64,000 bases of DNA from Musa acuminata AAA Group (GCF_036884655.1 NC_088347.1:11232501-11296500), one strand, 5' to 3'; shown: positions 41,240-53,534, numbered from the stretch's first letter. Program-made: numbers and translations. The notes: generated by a model not told the origin, from the sequence alone.

Positions 41240-43584
41240 AATATGTCCTCCAATAAGGTCTGAGGATCAATATCCTCTACATCCTCTGCTCTAATATGTC
41301 CCACATATCTCTCAGGAGGATGGGATACTCTATCAGACCTGCGTAAAGTTGATACTTGTGTATTAGGTACCTGAACAGACTCGAGCTGTAGAGTGGTGCT
41401 TGAGCTTGGTTCTCCAACCTCGCTCAATTCTATCATTCTCCCACTGTCTCCGTCAAGAATGTGTTCCTTCTCAAGGAACACTGCTCTCTTAGCTACAAAG
41501 ACCTTTTGGTCCTCGAGATGATAGAAGTAATACCCACAAGTTTCCTTGGGGTATCCCACAAATTTACATCGCCCTGTCCTTGATTCTAACTTATCGGGGT
41601 TGTGTCTTTTAACATGGGCAGAGCAGCCCCAAATCTTAACAACCTTAAGATCAGGCTTCTTCCCTTTCCATATCTCATATGGTGTAGACACTACCGACTT
41701 AGTTGGAACTCCGTTCAGAAGGTAAGCTGCGGTCTCTAGAGCATATGCCTAGAATAAGATGGGTAGGTCAGCGAAACTAATCATGGACCGTACCATATCT
41801 AATAGCGTACGATTCCTCCTTTCAGAGACACCATTGAGCTGAGGTGTATAAGGAGGTGTCCATTGGGATAATATCCCATGGTCCTTGAGGAACTGAGTAA
41901 ACTCTGTACTTAAGTATTCACCTCCTCGATCTGATCGAAGAGTTTTGATACTCTTTCCAGTCTAGTTCTCCACCTCATTCTTATACTCTCTGAATTTCTC
42001 AAAAGCCTCGGACTTGTACTTCATTAAGTACACATATCCATACCTTGAGAAATCATCAGTAAATGTAATGAAGTAAGAGTAACCTCCAATGGCATGAGTT
42101 GACATGGGTCCACATACATCACTATGTATGAGTTCCAACAACTCAGTGGCTCTCTCTCCAGTTCCACTAAATGGAGAGTTGGTCAGTTTTCCACGAATGC
42201 AAGGCTCACAAGTTGCATATGACACATAGTCGAATGGATCTAGATATCCATCATTTAGCAACTTTTGAATCCTTCTTTCATGGATGTGACCTAGCCTACA
42301 ATGCCACAGGTATGCACTGTTCAACTCATCTCGTTTCCTTTTGGACACATTTATATTCATGATATGTGGAGTGGTGTCTAACATAAATAAACCATTATGC
42401 AATGTTCCTTTCGTGATGATCTTATCATCTAATAATATCGAACAACCATTGTTCTCAAAAACAAATTTATATCCACTAACTATTAAACATGAAATGGAGA
42501 TAATGTTTTTGATAATAGAAGGAACAAAATAACATGCATCTAATGCAATAAAAGCTCCACTAGGCAGATGTAGGGCGACCTCGCCAACAGCTAATACAGC
42601 AACTTTTGCTCCATTACCCATCTTGAGGTCCATCTCGCCTCTCTCTAGTCTCCTAGGCCTTGCCAGAACCTGCAATGAATTGCATATATGATAAGCACTA
42701 CCGGTATCTAATACCCATGTGTTATCATAAGAGTATGACAAATGGAGACTGATCATGAATGTACCTGAAGCTTCATCAAGCTTTTGTTTCGCCCTTTCTG
42801 CAAGGTACTCTTTGCAGTTTCTCTTCCAGTGCCCATCTTTACCACAGTGGAAGCACTGGCCTTTGTCCTTTGTTGGGTCTTTCTTAGCAACCTTTGCTTT
42901 ACCTTGTTTGCCCTTGCCCTTTCCCTTCTTAAGGGACCTTTCTGCTTTCCTTTTCTTTCTGGTCTCACCAGTGTAGAGAACTGGCTTCTCTTTCTTAATA
43001 GTACTCTCTGCCTCCCTCAACATATTGAGGAGCTCTGGGAGAGTCACCTCAAGCTTGTTCATATTAAAATTCATTATGAACTGTGAAAAGGAATCTGGTA
43101 GGGACTGAAGCACAATGTCCACACACAAGTTATCCTCTAGGACCATTCCTAGACCTGTGAGTTTCTCTATCCACTCAATCATCTTTAGGACATGGTTCTG
43201 AACCGGTGTCCCCTCAGTCATCCTAGCGCGGAAAAGGCTCTTGGATATCTCATATCGTTGAGTCCTTCCCTGTTCCTCAAACAATTTACGGACATGTAGG
43301 AGAATGGATCTAGCATCCATCTTTTCATGTTGTCTCTGTAACTCTGAAGTCATAGAGCCCAACATATAGCACTGAGCAAGAGTGGAGTCATCAATGTACT
43401 TCACGTAGCGAGCGATCTCATCCTCGCTTGCCCCTTCTTCGGGCGTAGGCATCACTGTATCAAGGACGTACACGATTTTCTCCGCTGTGAGAACAATTCT
43501 CAAGTTACGGAGCCAATCCATATAATTTGGACCAGTGAGGCGGTTGACATCAAGTATACCACGTAAGGGATTTGAAAGCGACAT
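41236..43584 (-). pseudogene. Angela-like gag-protease-integrase (copy M1)
   Basis: Starts with ATG at 43584 (MSLSNPLRG) and runs through gag, zinc knuckle ([14 protein letters not shown]), protease ([10 protein letters not shown]) and integrase. Stops lie near 41959 (after NEVEN) and 41750 (in the LPILF region). Reading resumes at 41691 ([16 protein letters not shown]) to 41236. There a small rearrangement near 41240-41265 (ttattggaggac repeats downstream sequence) shifts the frame before RT. This is the best-preserved minus-strand gag-pol. Confidence 0.9.
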
Positions 43585-45395
43585 TTTCTGAAAATAAAGA
43601 TGTAGCAAAAAATGAATAACATGCATATTTTGCAAGAAATAAACTATCAAGATATGGACTTCTATCTTAATATGCTCCCACTATTTTACTAACGAGTCAC
43701 GCGACACCCTCAGCACGTGAAACGGAAGTCTCCGGCAGACTTCTAGTGGGGATCAGGATCCAATCAGCGTCTTAGTGTAACCTCGAGGGACTCGACCAAT
43801 CACACTAAGCCTAAAAGGTAGACAACTCTTGCCGATCACAACTCCTTGTGATTCCCGTCCTGTTCGGCCTCCGAATCACCATGGCCTCGAGGGACTCGAC
43901 CAACCATGATGCTCGGTTAAGTCAACACCTTCATTACAAGATGAGTCTGATTTGATGATATACCCTCGAGGGACTCGACCAAGCATATCATGCCCTCAGG
44001 TCACCGGTGACATCTCTATGTCGTAAGCAAGATAGCGAATCGCGACATAGGTGAGTCTCGAGGGACTCGACCAACTCAACCTACATCGGGATTCGGTTCC
44101 TACTCATAACGATAGAAGGCCACGTGGGTCAATCTAATTGCCTCACGTTTACCGACTTAATATTATCGAGAGATGTTTCTATGATTAGGTCTCCTAATAT
44201 GACATGTCACACATATGCATATTTAATATATATCTACATCGCATGCAAATATATATACATATCTAGTATGTGTATAAGCAATCACACCAGATGATCATGG
44301 ACCACAACCTAATATGATTAGGCCCGAGCCAGTAGGCCTAATCACTCACATCAAGATCTATGTGTGCAACGGTGCATCTCCATGCCTTGTGATCGTCCAT
44401 CTCGTCCTCGTCGGTTCCGTCGACATCTTGATGCATCTCCATGCATCACGATCGTCCGTCTCGTGGGTCCCGCTATGGCATCCACGCTCCCGCTGCGCCT
44501 CCTCATGTGATTACAACTTAATCATAGGCACGCAGGCCCGACAATAAACGAGAAATATAATGGAGGTTCGCAGACCTCAATAATAATAATCACAAGTACA
44601 CACATCACACGGTCCATGATCATCCGTCCACACATCATACATCACATGTATAAATAATCATCATCATGTAGGACTACTAGATAATAATAAAAATAATAAT
44701 CAACTAAACCTTTTAATTAATTAATATTTTCTGAAATCAGGGATATATAGGGAATTTCTCAATTCCTAAGGGTATTTTCGTAATTTGGACAAAAGACAGA
44801 AATTGGAATTTCTCAAATTCCGAGGGGCAAAACTATCTTTTGCGCAGAAAACCCTAATACCCTTTCCCCTTTTCACTGCTGCCGCCGCCGCCACCCTGCC
44901 GGCGGCGGCCTGTGCGGCGGGGCGAGGGCACTGCCCTCGCCTGTAGGCGGCACGCCCGCTGGCGGCGATGTCGCTGTGGGTAGGCGCCCCCTTCGGGCGC
45001 CGCTGCCTCCGCAGACGGTGCTGTACTGCCGGGCGGCCGCCCCTGTGGGGGGTTTCGCCCGCGGGAGCAGCGGCGGCAGGCGCCGCTTCCTTTCGACGGT
45101 AGGCGCCGCTTCCCTGCGGCGCCTCTGCCCGTGAGTTGCCAGCCCCGTCAGCAGCAAGCCTGCTGCAAGCAGACCGCCGGCCGGCTGCTGCAGGCACAGC
45201 GCTTGCGATTGCGCCGGCACTGTGCTGCCTGGTTGCGGCTGCAGCTGCGGCTGCAGGTATGCAGATCGAGGGCAGCAACTGTTGCTGCCCTTCCTCGCTT
45301 TTGCGTCAACAATTTTGACGTCAAAATTCTTCCTAAACACAACATACGCAGTTCAAAACCAATCATTCGCACGAACAACCTGGCTCTGATACCAC
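43585..45395 (-). other. Angela-like leader (copy M1)
   Basis: Minus-strand leader with hairpin array at 43771-44083, GC-rich block at about 44875-45290 and a consensus primer site at 45382-45395. Same layout as 18890-20699. Confidence 0.8.
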
Positions 45396-45675
45396 TGTTG
45401 GGACATCATAGGGGGGGCGACATCATATGCGCAGCGGAAGAACAATAAAACAAAAATCCCCGATTCCCAAAAAGATGTTCATCGTCGTGCGAATGATTGG
45501 TTTTGAACTGCGTATGTCCCCAAAGACTCCAGAAGAAAGGGCGAACATAATTCTATTGGCTATTGCAGCACACTATGATTACGAGTGAATTATGTTCGCC
45601 CTTTCTTTTGGAGTCTTTGGGGACATACTCGTAGAAAGCGATATCCCATGTCTCATCGGTATGAGCTCCTCAGAC
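45396..45675 (-). other. Broken LTR end plus pol foldback junction
   Basis: 45396-45491 is the last about 96 nt of an Angela-like LTR. It jumps via 'gaatgattggttttgaactg', the sequence found just after the primer site in the plus-strand leader (18918-18937), to a pol linker fragment (45512-45553). Then comes a 33-nt RT piece and the exact inverted copy of that linker (45587-45628), extended to 45675. A full LTR then starts at 45676. Confidence 0.75.
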
Positions 45676-47169
45676 TGTTGGGAAATCATAGGGGGCGACA
45701 TCATATGAGCAGCGGAAGAACAAGAAAATAAAAATCCCCGATTCCCAAAAAGATGTTTATCGCCGTGCGAAGATTGGTGCGCAAAATCCGCAAAAACACA
45801 AAACTGCGTATAGAGATTGTGTTACCTAAGGAGATCGTATATCCCTGTTTCCTTGCAGATCCTTAGGAGAGGGTGAAGGAGGTCAAGCGTCCTCCTCTCT
45901 AGCGGTGATCCACACAGCAGGGTTGCGACGACGCTCCTCAAAACTCCAGGCCTACTCTGAGGTGGAGAGGGAGAGGAGAATAGGAAGGGCAAGCAAAGAC
46001 TCTAGCCTATGAGGCTGTGAATCCCTCCTATTTATAGAGATCCCGTGTTAAAACCCTAATGGGTCCTTTCCCTAGTGGGTATTGGATCTGCATCCAATAA
46101 GACAAGGGCTCCGTCGGATATCTCATATCCGAACCTCTACTCATCGCAATGCCTACCATATGTGTGTGACCCTCTAGGCCCAATATCGAGCTGGCCGTGA
46201 GTCATACCTGTCAGAACTCCTTCTAACTCAGTGAATTATTATCTCTGTAATAATTCACTCGACTCATCGACTACGGAAGTACTAGGCCACTACGCCGTAG
46301 TCCCTAGACGATACAGGGGAATCAAATCCATTGGACCTGTCTGTCCTCAGTTACCATGTACCTATAGTCCCTCATCCATCTAATATCCCAAAGACCGTAT
46401 ATTGAGCATGGTGCTGTCAGACCCATACGGTTTCTACTCGAGTCTCGCTCTAATCTGATTCTCCCGGAGAACTCTTTCTCTCTCAACCCGAATGACCCTG
46501 GCCAGGGATTTGTCTGAGCAAGAACACATGGGATATTCCTCTCATGATACCGAGAGTGGATGATCCTCTATCGACACTCAATAGCCCTCGTAAGGTCGAC
46601 TACCACTCCCAATGACCAGCTGTACTAGATCTGGGAACAGCCAAACCTATAAGTCTGGTATCAAAGAGTGGAGCACTCATACAGGACATCCTTGGTGTCT
46701 CAAGTCTAAGAACCAGATACACCACTAGGACTACGGAATCGTTGTCTAACAATAAGGCATCATCAACCATCCAGCATTCCGTAAGCGGATCAATCAGTGA
46801 ACTCATTCTCCAATGAGCACCTGTACTGTATCCCTAGTGTTCCTACACGAGCAGCTATGAGACCAACTGCATCCATCATATGGACGGGTATACAGTACAC
46901 CAGTCTATCCGGTTATCACGATGTCCCTCTCGAGTAACCTATGACCGGAATTATTTAGGATATGTGTTTAAAGGTGAATCGATCTCATTATCGTGATCTC
47001 ATCACGATCCGATTCCCATTGCACAAATCCAAGGATATCACAATATATATGCATTTATGCAATAGTTATAAAGTGATATACGCCAAAATATAATAAGCAA
47101 AAAGATTCTGTATCAAGTCACACGTGCCATCACTCACGTGATTGGCTTGCTGGGCACTTATGACTAGCA
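45676..47169 (-). repeat. Angela-like LTR, complete, minus strand
   Basis: 1494 bp, from tgttgggaaatcatag (45676) to actagca (47169). TATA box at 46029-46036. It is the 3' LTR of the RT-RNase H copy to its right (polypurine tract atctcccact at 47171-47180 on the plus strand). With the broken LTR end at 45396 it stands where the 5' LTR of M1 should be. Confidence 0.92.
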
Positions 47170-47183
47170 ATCTCCCACTTGAC

Positions 47184-48658
47184 CTAAAGCCAATCACCTA
47201 TGTGTCTGATCCCCATCAGACTCCTTTGACGCTCAAAGACAATCTGAGACAACGGCTTTATCAGTGGATCTGCATTGTTATCTTCGGATGGAACAATTCC
47301 ACTACTACATCTCCTCGGGTTACGATCTCTCTTATAAGCTGGAACCTCCTCAGAACACTTCTGATGAGACCCGGGTTCCCTTATTTGAGCAATTACCCTA
47401 TAGTTGTCGCAATATAAGGAAGTCGACTTGTCGCTATTTGTATCGACTCCCAAATCTGTGATGAACTTCTTCACCCAGACTCCCTCCTTTGCTGCATCCG
47501 ATGCAGCAATGTACTCCGCCTCTGTGGTCGAGTCAGAAGTGGTATCTTGCTTGGAACTCTTCCAGCACACTGCTCCTCCATTCAAGGTGTACACATACCC
47601 TGAATTCGACTTGCTATCATCGACATCAGACTGAAAACTTGAGTCAGTGAAGCCTTCAACCTTAAGGCTATTACCTCCATATACTAGTAAAAGATCCTTA
47701 GTCCTTCTCAAGCACTTAAGGATACACTTTACTGCTTTCCAATGCTCCAAGCCTGGATCCGCCTGATACCTGCTCGTGACACTCAGAGCATGTGCTATAT
47801 CAGGCCTAGTACATAGCATGGCATACATAATATACCATATTGCTGAGGCATAAGGTATCATATCCATGTTCGCCCTTTCATAGAATTTTCAATGCCAAAC
47901 ATTTTGACAATGGTTTCTATGTACCTGGACTGGGACAAGCCAAGCATCCTCTTGGATCTATCTCTATAGATTCTAATCCCCAAGATATAGGATGCTTCCC
48001 CTAAGTCCTTTATGGAGAAGTGTCTAGATAACCAAGTCTTTACAGTGGATAGCATTCCTACGTCATTCCCAATGATGAGGATGTCATCCATATATAACAC
48101 CAAAAAGGTGATAGCGCTCCCACTTACCTTTCTGTATACACAAGGCTCATCTTCGTTCTTAACGAAGTCATAAGATCTGATTGCCTCATCAAATCTTATG
48201 TTCCAACTTCGGGAAGCTTGCTTTAGTCCATAAATGGATCTAAGCAACCTACACACCTTATCTGGCCAGTTCTTGGACACGAATCCCTCAGGTTGCATCA
48301 TATACACCTCCTCCTCGAGGTTCCCGTTGAGGAATGCGGTTTTCACATCCATCTGCCAGATCTCATAATCATAGTGTGCTGCAATAGCCAATAGAATTCT
48401 GATAGATTTTAGCATTGCTACGGGTGAGAAAGTTTCGTCGTAGTCAACACCTTGCCTTTGACGATACCCCTTAGCCACTAGCCTTGCTTTATAGGTCTCT
48501 ACCTTTCCATCTACTCCGATCTTTTTCTTAAAGATCCACTTGCAACCGATGGGTACAATACCTTCGGGTGCATCAACTAGGTTCCAAAGCTTATTGGAGT
48601 ACATAGAATCCATCTCAGAATTCATGGCTTCTTTCCACTTCCCGGAGTCTATACTCAT
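47184..48658 (-). pseudogene. Angela-like RT and RNase H (copy M0)
   Basis: RT (48658-47858): [40 protein letters not shown] and YMDD (Val replaced by Met in the catalytic motif), ending GRTWI after the same linker deletion as in M1. RNase H (47867-47184): [52 protein letters not shown], then the 8-nt-deletion frameshift. A further 1-nt loss restores the native frame, giving the proper C-terminus (PLSQIVFERQRSLMGIRH, GDWL). Confidence 0.88.
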
Positions 48659-49125
48659 AATAGCCTCCTTGTAGGTCTGAGGATCAATATCCTCAACATC
48701 CTCTCCTCTAATATGTCCAACATATCTCTCAAGAGGATGAGATACTCTATCAGACCTGCGTAAAGTTGAAAATTGTGTATTAGGTACCTGAAAATAAAAA
48801 GATGTTCATCGCTTGGCTATTGCAGCAAATTGTGCTGTACATAGAATCCATCTCAGAATTCATGGCTTCTTTCCACTTCCCGGAGTCTATACTCATAATA
48901 GCCTCCTTGTAGGTCTGAGGATCAATATCCTCAACATCCTCTCCTCTAATATGTCCAACATATCTCTCAGGAGGATGAGATACTCTATCAGACATGCGTA
49001 AAGTTGAAAATTGTGTATTAGGTACCTGAAAATAAAAAGATGTTCATAGTGTGCTCCAAGCCTGGATCCGCCTGATACCTGCTCGTGACACTCAGAGCAT
49101 GCGCTATATCAGGCCTAGTACATAG
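48659..49125 (-). other. Duplicated linker and inversion junction
   Basis: A segment of about 210 bp (48599-48809: RT start plus integrase-RT linker) is repeated at 48838-49047; both copies end in 'aaaataaaaagatgttcat', an LTR-derived scrap. After the second copy comes a 75-nt RNase H fragment (49051-49125), followed immediately by RNase H on the other strand. Confidence 0.75.
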
Positions 49126-49860
49126 AAACTATTGTCAAAAGGTTTGGCATGGAAAATTCCAAAGGGCAAACATGAATATGATACCTTATGCCTCAGCAAT
49201 AGGGTCTATCATGTATGCCATGCTATGTACTAGGCCTGATATTGCGCATGCTCTGAGTGTCACGAGCAGGTATCAGGCGGATCCAGGCTTGGAGCACTGG
49301 AAAGCAGTAAAGTGTATCCTTAAGTGCTTGAGAAGGACTAAGGATCTTTTACTAGTATATGGAGGTAATAGCATTAAGGTTGAAGGCTTCACTGACTCAA
49401 GTTTTCAGTCTGATGTCGATGATAGCAAGTCGAATTCAGGGTATGTGTACACCTTGAATGGAGGAGCAGTGTGCTGGAAGAGTTCCAAGCAAGATACCAC
49501 TGCTGACTCGACCACAGAGGCGGAGTACATTGCTGCATCAGATGCAGCAAAGGAGGGAGTCTGGGTGAAAAAGTTCATCACAGATTTGGGAGTCGATACA
49601 GATAGCGACAAGTCGACTTCCTTATATTGCGACAACTATGGGGTGATTACTCAAATAAGGGAACCCGGGTCTTATCAGAAGTGTTCTGCGGAGGTTCCAG
49701 CTTATAAGAGAGATCGTAACCCGAGGAGATGTAGCAGTGGAAAGAGTTCCATCCGAAGATAACATTGCAGATCCACTGACAAAGCCGTTGTCTCATTTTG
49801 TCTTTGAGCGTCACAGGAGTCTGATGGGGATCAGACACATAGGTGATTGGCTTTAGGTCA
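49126..49860 (+). pseudogene. Angela-like RNase H, plus strand, with 3' end
   Basis: Encodes [71 protein letters not shown] and [20 protein letters not shown], then the shared 8-nt-deletion frameshift (stop at 49762). In the alternative frame the native end continues. The RT-RNase H linker deletion seen in M1 and M0 is also present (tccaaagggcaaacatgaat). It supplies the 3' end of the composite's plus-strand frame. Confidence 0.85.
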
Positions 49861-49870
49861 AGTGGGAGAT
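49861..49870 (+). promoter_or_regulatory. Polypurine tract before the outer right LTR
   Basis: agtgggagat directly before the LTR at 49871; the same sequence, inverted, lies at 30238-30247 and near 47170. Confidence 0.85.
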
Positions 49871-51363
49871 TGCTAGTCATAAGTGCCCAGCAAGCCAATC
49901 ACGTGAGTGATGGCACGTGTGACTTGATACAGAATCTTTTTGCTTATTATATTTTGGCGTATATCACTTTATAACTATTGCATAAATGCATATATATTGT
50001 GATGTCCTTGGATTTGTGCAATGGGAATCGGATCGTGATGAGATCACGATAATGAGACCGATTCACCTTTAAACACATATCCTAAATAATCCCGGTCATA
50101 GGTTACTCGAGAGGGACATCGTGATAACCGGATAGACTGGTGTGCTGTATACCCGTCCATATGATGGATGCAGCTGGTCTCATAGCTGCTCGTGTAGGGA
50201 CACTAGGGATACAGTACAGGTGCTCATTGGAGAATGAGTTCACTGATTGATCCGCTTACGGAATGCTGGATGGTTGATGATGCCTTATTGTCAGACAACG
50301 ATTCCGTAGTCCGAGTGGTGTATCTGGTTCTTAGACTTGAGACACCAAGGATGTCCTGTATGAGTGCTCCACTCTTTGATACCAGACTTATAGGTTTGGC
50401 TGTTCCCAAATCTAGTACAGCTGGTCATTGGGAGTGGTAGTCGACCTTACGAGGGCTATTGAGTGTCGATAGAGGATCATCCACTCTCGGTATCATGAGA
50501 GGAATATCCCATGTGTTCTTGCTCAGACAAATCCCTGGCCAGGGTCATTCGGGTTGAGAGAGAAAGAGTTCTCCGGGAGAATCCGATTAGAGCAAGACTC
50601 GAGTAGAAACCGTATGGGTCTGACAGCACCATGCTCGATATACGGTCTCTGGGATATTAGATGGATGAGGGACTATAGGTACATGGTAACTGAGGACAAA
50701 CAGGTCCAATGGATTGGATTCCCCTGTATCGTCTGGGGACTACGCCGTAGTGGCCTAGTACTTCCGTAGTCGATGAGTCGAGTGAATTATTACAGAGATA
50801 ATAATTCACTCAGTCAGAAGGAGTTCTGATAGGTATGACTCACGGCCAGCTCGATATTGGGCCTAGAGGGTCACACACATATGGTAGGCATTGCGATGAG
50901 TAGAGGTTCGGATATGAGATATCCGACGGAGCCCTTGTCTTATTGGATGCAGATCCAATACCCACTAGGGAAGGACCCATTAGGGTTTTGACACGGGATC
51001 TCTATAAATAGGAGGGATTCACAGCCTCATAGGCTAGAGTCTTTGCTTGCCCTTCCTATTCTCCTCTCCCTCTCCACCTCAGAGTAGGCCTGGAGTTTTG
51101 AGGAGCGTCGTTGCAACCCTGCTGTGTGGATCACCGCTAGAGAGGAGGACGCTTGACCTCCTTCACCCTCTCCTAAGGATCTGCAAGGAAACAGGGATAT
51201 ACGATCTCCCTAGGTAACACAATCTCTATACGCAGTTTTGTGTTTTTGCGGATTTTGCGCACCAATCTTCGCACGACGATGAACATCTTTTTGGGAATCA
51301 GGGATTTTTGTTTTCTTGTTCTTCCGCTGCGCATATGATGTCACCCCCTAAGATTTCCCAACA
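49871..51363 (+). repeat. Outer right LTR of the Angela-like composite
   Basis: 1493 bp, tgctagtcat to ttcccaaca, direct repeat of 17411-18889, with TATA box at 51003-51010. It is followed by the target duplication aatat (51364-51368) and then host Sirevirus RT. Confidence 0.93.
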
Positions 51364-51368
51364 AATAT
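51364..51368. repeat. Right target duplication of the composite (aatat)
   Basis: Matches 17406-17410. Confidence 0.9.
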
Positions 51369-52148
51369 CATCAACATAAATCTGAACAATGAGAAAATTA
51401 TTTTCAAAATTCTTGATGAACAAAATAGTATCAACATTGCCTTTTGTGAAATTATTTTCAATAAGAAAATAACTCAGTCTCTCATACCGAGCCGTCGGAG
51501 CTTATTTTAAACCATAGAGAGCTTTAGTTAATCTAAACACATGATTAGGGAGGCTATTATTTTCAAATCCAGGAGGTTGTTCAACATAGACTTCTTCGGA
51601 AATAAAGCCATTAAGAAAAGCGCTTTTAACATCCATTTGAAACAACTTAAAATTATTGCTACTACCGTAGGTAAGGAGCATCCTTATGGCTTCTAATCGA
51701 GCCACAAGAGCGAAGGTTTCTTTGTAATCGATACCTTCTTATTGGTTGAAACATTTGGCCACTAATCTAGCCTTGTTTCTAACCACGAGACCATATTCAT
51801 CTTGCTTGTTTCTAAAAACCCATGTAGTACTAATAACTAAATGGTCATTTGGCCTAGGAACAAGCTTCCACACCTCATTTCTCTCAAAATGATTTAATTC
51901 ATCTTGCATTGCGATAATCCATGAATCATCTTTCATGGCTTCGTCAACACATTTGGGTTCAATTTGGGAGAGAAAAGCGGCGTTGGCACAACAATTTTTA
52001 AGAGAAGATCGTGTTTGAACCCCCTTTGATGTGTCTCTTAAGATTAGCTCCTTAGGATGAGCATCTACATACTTCCAATCCTTGGGTAATGATGTTTCAG
52101 AAGTGGATGCATCCAAGTTTCTAGTTGGATACTAGGTTTCATTTAAAT
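51369..52148 (-). pseudogene. Host Sirevirus pol: RT N-terminal and palm part
   Basis: From 52116: ETSLPKDWKYVDAHPKELIL, QTRSSLKNCCANAAFLSQIE, ALKDDSWI-like and ERNEVWKLVPRP, TTWVFRNKQDEYG, RNKARLVAKCFNQ. A stop near 51739 and a one-base change of phase follow, then MARLEAIRMLL, MDVKSAFLNGFISEEVYVEQ and RLTKALYGLK, another stop near 51502, and the palm up to the Y-V-D-D aspartates at the 51364 boundary. AFLNGFISEEVYVEQPPGFE is typical of Sirevirus RT. It is the upstream half of 16470-17410. Confidence 0.87.
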
Positions 52149-53033
52149 TCAAGGAATCAAAATTAACATTATCATCAAAATCGTTTTTCCTGATTTCGGA
52201 AATCTCATTGAAAACAACATGAATGGATTTTCAATAATTAAAGTTCTTTTATTGAAGATACGAAAGACTTTAGAAATCGAAGAATAACCAAGAAAGATTC
52301 CTTCATCGGATTTAGCATCAAATTTTCCTAAGTTATCCTTTTTATTCAAGATAAAACACTTACACCCAAAGACTTTAAAATATAAAACATTGGGATTTTT
52401 GTTGTTCCATAACTCATAGGGAGTTTTGGTGAGTAAGGGTCTTACTAGAACTCTATTCAAAATATAGCATGCAATGTTTTCGGCTTCGGCCCAAAAATAT
52501 TTGGGTAGGCTTTGTTCATTCAACATGGTTCTTATCATTTTTTGTAAATTTCGATTTTTTCTTTCTACTACTCCATTTTGTTGAGGATTTCTTGGAGTAG
52601 AGAAATTATGGTTGTATCCATTGAGTTCACAAAATTCTTGGAAATCATGGTTTTCAAATTCACCACCGTGATCACTTCTATTTGACGAAATCATAGAACC
52701 TTTCTCATTTTGAACAAGTTTAGAAAACTTGATAAAATATCTAAAGCATTCATTTTTCTGTTTTAAGAAGTAAGTCCATGTGTATATGCTATAGTCATCC
52801 ACAATGACGAAGGCGTATTTGCTACCTCCTAGGCTTGATGTAGAGATTGGTACGAACAAGTCCATATTGATCAATTGTAAGGGCCTAGAGGTGCTTATTT
52901 GATTCTTAGATTTAAAACTACCCTTAATTTGTTTACCTAATTGGCAGGCATCACATACATTATCTTTGATGAACTTGATATGAGGAATTCCTCTTACAAG
53001 TTCTTTAGATGATATTTGAGTGATTAGTTTCAT
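52149..53033 (-). pseudogene. Host Sirevirus integrase
   Basis: 294-residue frame: the end of the GAG-pre-integrase zinc region (CDACQLGKQIKGSFK) and the integrase core with its acidic residues in VDDYS, DHGGEFEN and NPQQNGVVERKNR, then ILNRVLVRPLLTKTPYELW and GCKCFILNKKDNLGKFDAKS. The histidine half of the zinc motif lies upstream near 53040-53070, beyond a stop. It is shifted downstream at about 52200. Integrase would insert the cDNA with a 5-bp stagger. Confidence 0.88.
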
Positions 53034-53534
53034 GCTAGCATGACTTAATCTTCTATGTCATAGCCAAGCATCCTCATTCAAAACTAAAAAACACATTTCA
53101 TTACACAAATCATTGATGTCAATAGTGTATACGTTATTTTGTTTTAATGCAATCATAGACGTGTTTTTGTGTGGTTTTTCAATGATGTAAGCATTAGATT
53201 CGAATCTGACAATAGCCATTATTGACTATTGCTCAAGAGGTTATGTTTTAAACCATTTCAAATTCAACACTCATCCTTTATCACATTATTGACTAATGCT
53301 CAAGAGGTTATGTTTTAAACCATCAACTAACAAAACATTTTCAATAAATAAGTTGGATTTGTTACCTATGGTTCCTTTGCCAATGATTTTACCCTTGTTG
53401 TTGTCTCCAAAGGTGACATAGCATTCGTCTATACTAGTGAGCTTAGAGAATTGAGATGGATCTTCGGTCATATGCCTTGAGCATCCGCTATCAAGGTACC
53501 ACCTCTTGCTCTTAGCTTGCGATGGTATAGGTTT
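53034..53534 (-). pseudogene. Host Sirevirus protease and pre-integrase region
   Basis: 53534-53472 encodes KPIPSQAKSKRWYLDSGCSR (the D-S-G aspartic protease site), in frame with both gag upstream (after a TAG at 53535-53537) and [20 protein letters not shown] to 53286 (ending [10 protein letters not shown]). Near 53220-53290 a short segment is repeated ('actattg..gctcaagaggttatgttttaaaccat' at about 53223 and 53288). The pre-integrase region to 53034 carries stops. Confidence 0.8.

Larger units (their letters stand above)
17411..51363 (+). mobile_element. Composite Angela/BARE-like Copia insertion, internally scrambled
   Basis: The outer LTRs are direct repeats (17411-18889 and 49871-51363) and the whole is flanked by a perfect 5-bp duplication. 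Inside, reading left to right: leader and truncated gag-pol (plus strand), a mosaic junction, gag-pol and leader (minus), LTR material (minus), another internal region (minus, itself interrupted by the Sirevirus at 30687-40193), another LTR (minus), RT-RNase H (minus), a second mosaic junction, RNase H (plus) and the 3' LTR (plus). Without the 9.5-kb Sirevirus the composite is about 24.4 kb. The lineage call rests on RT motifs such as MQPEGFV and QASRSWNIRFDE, typical of BARE/Angela. Confidence 0.85.
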
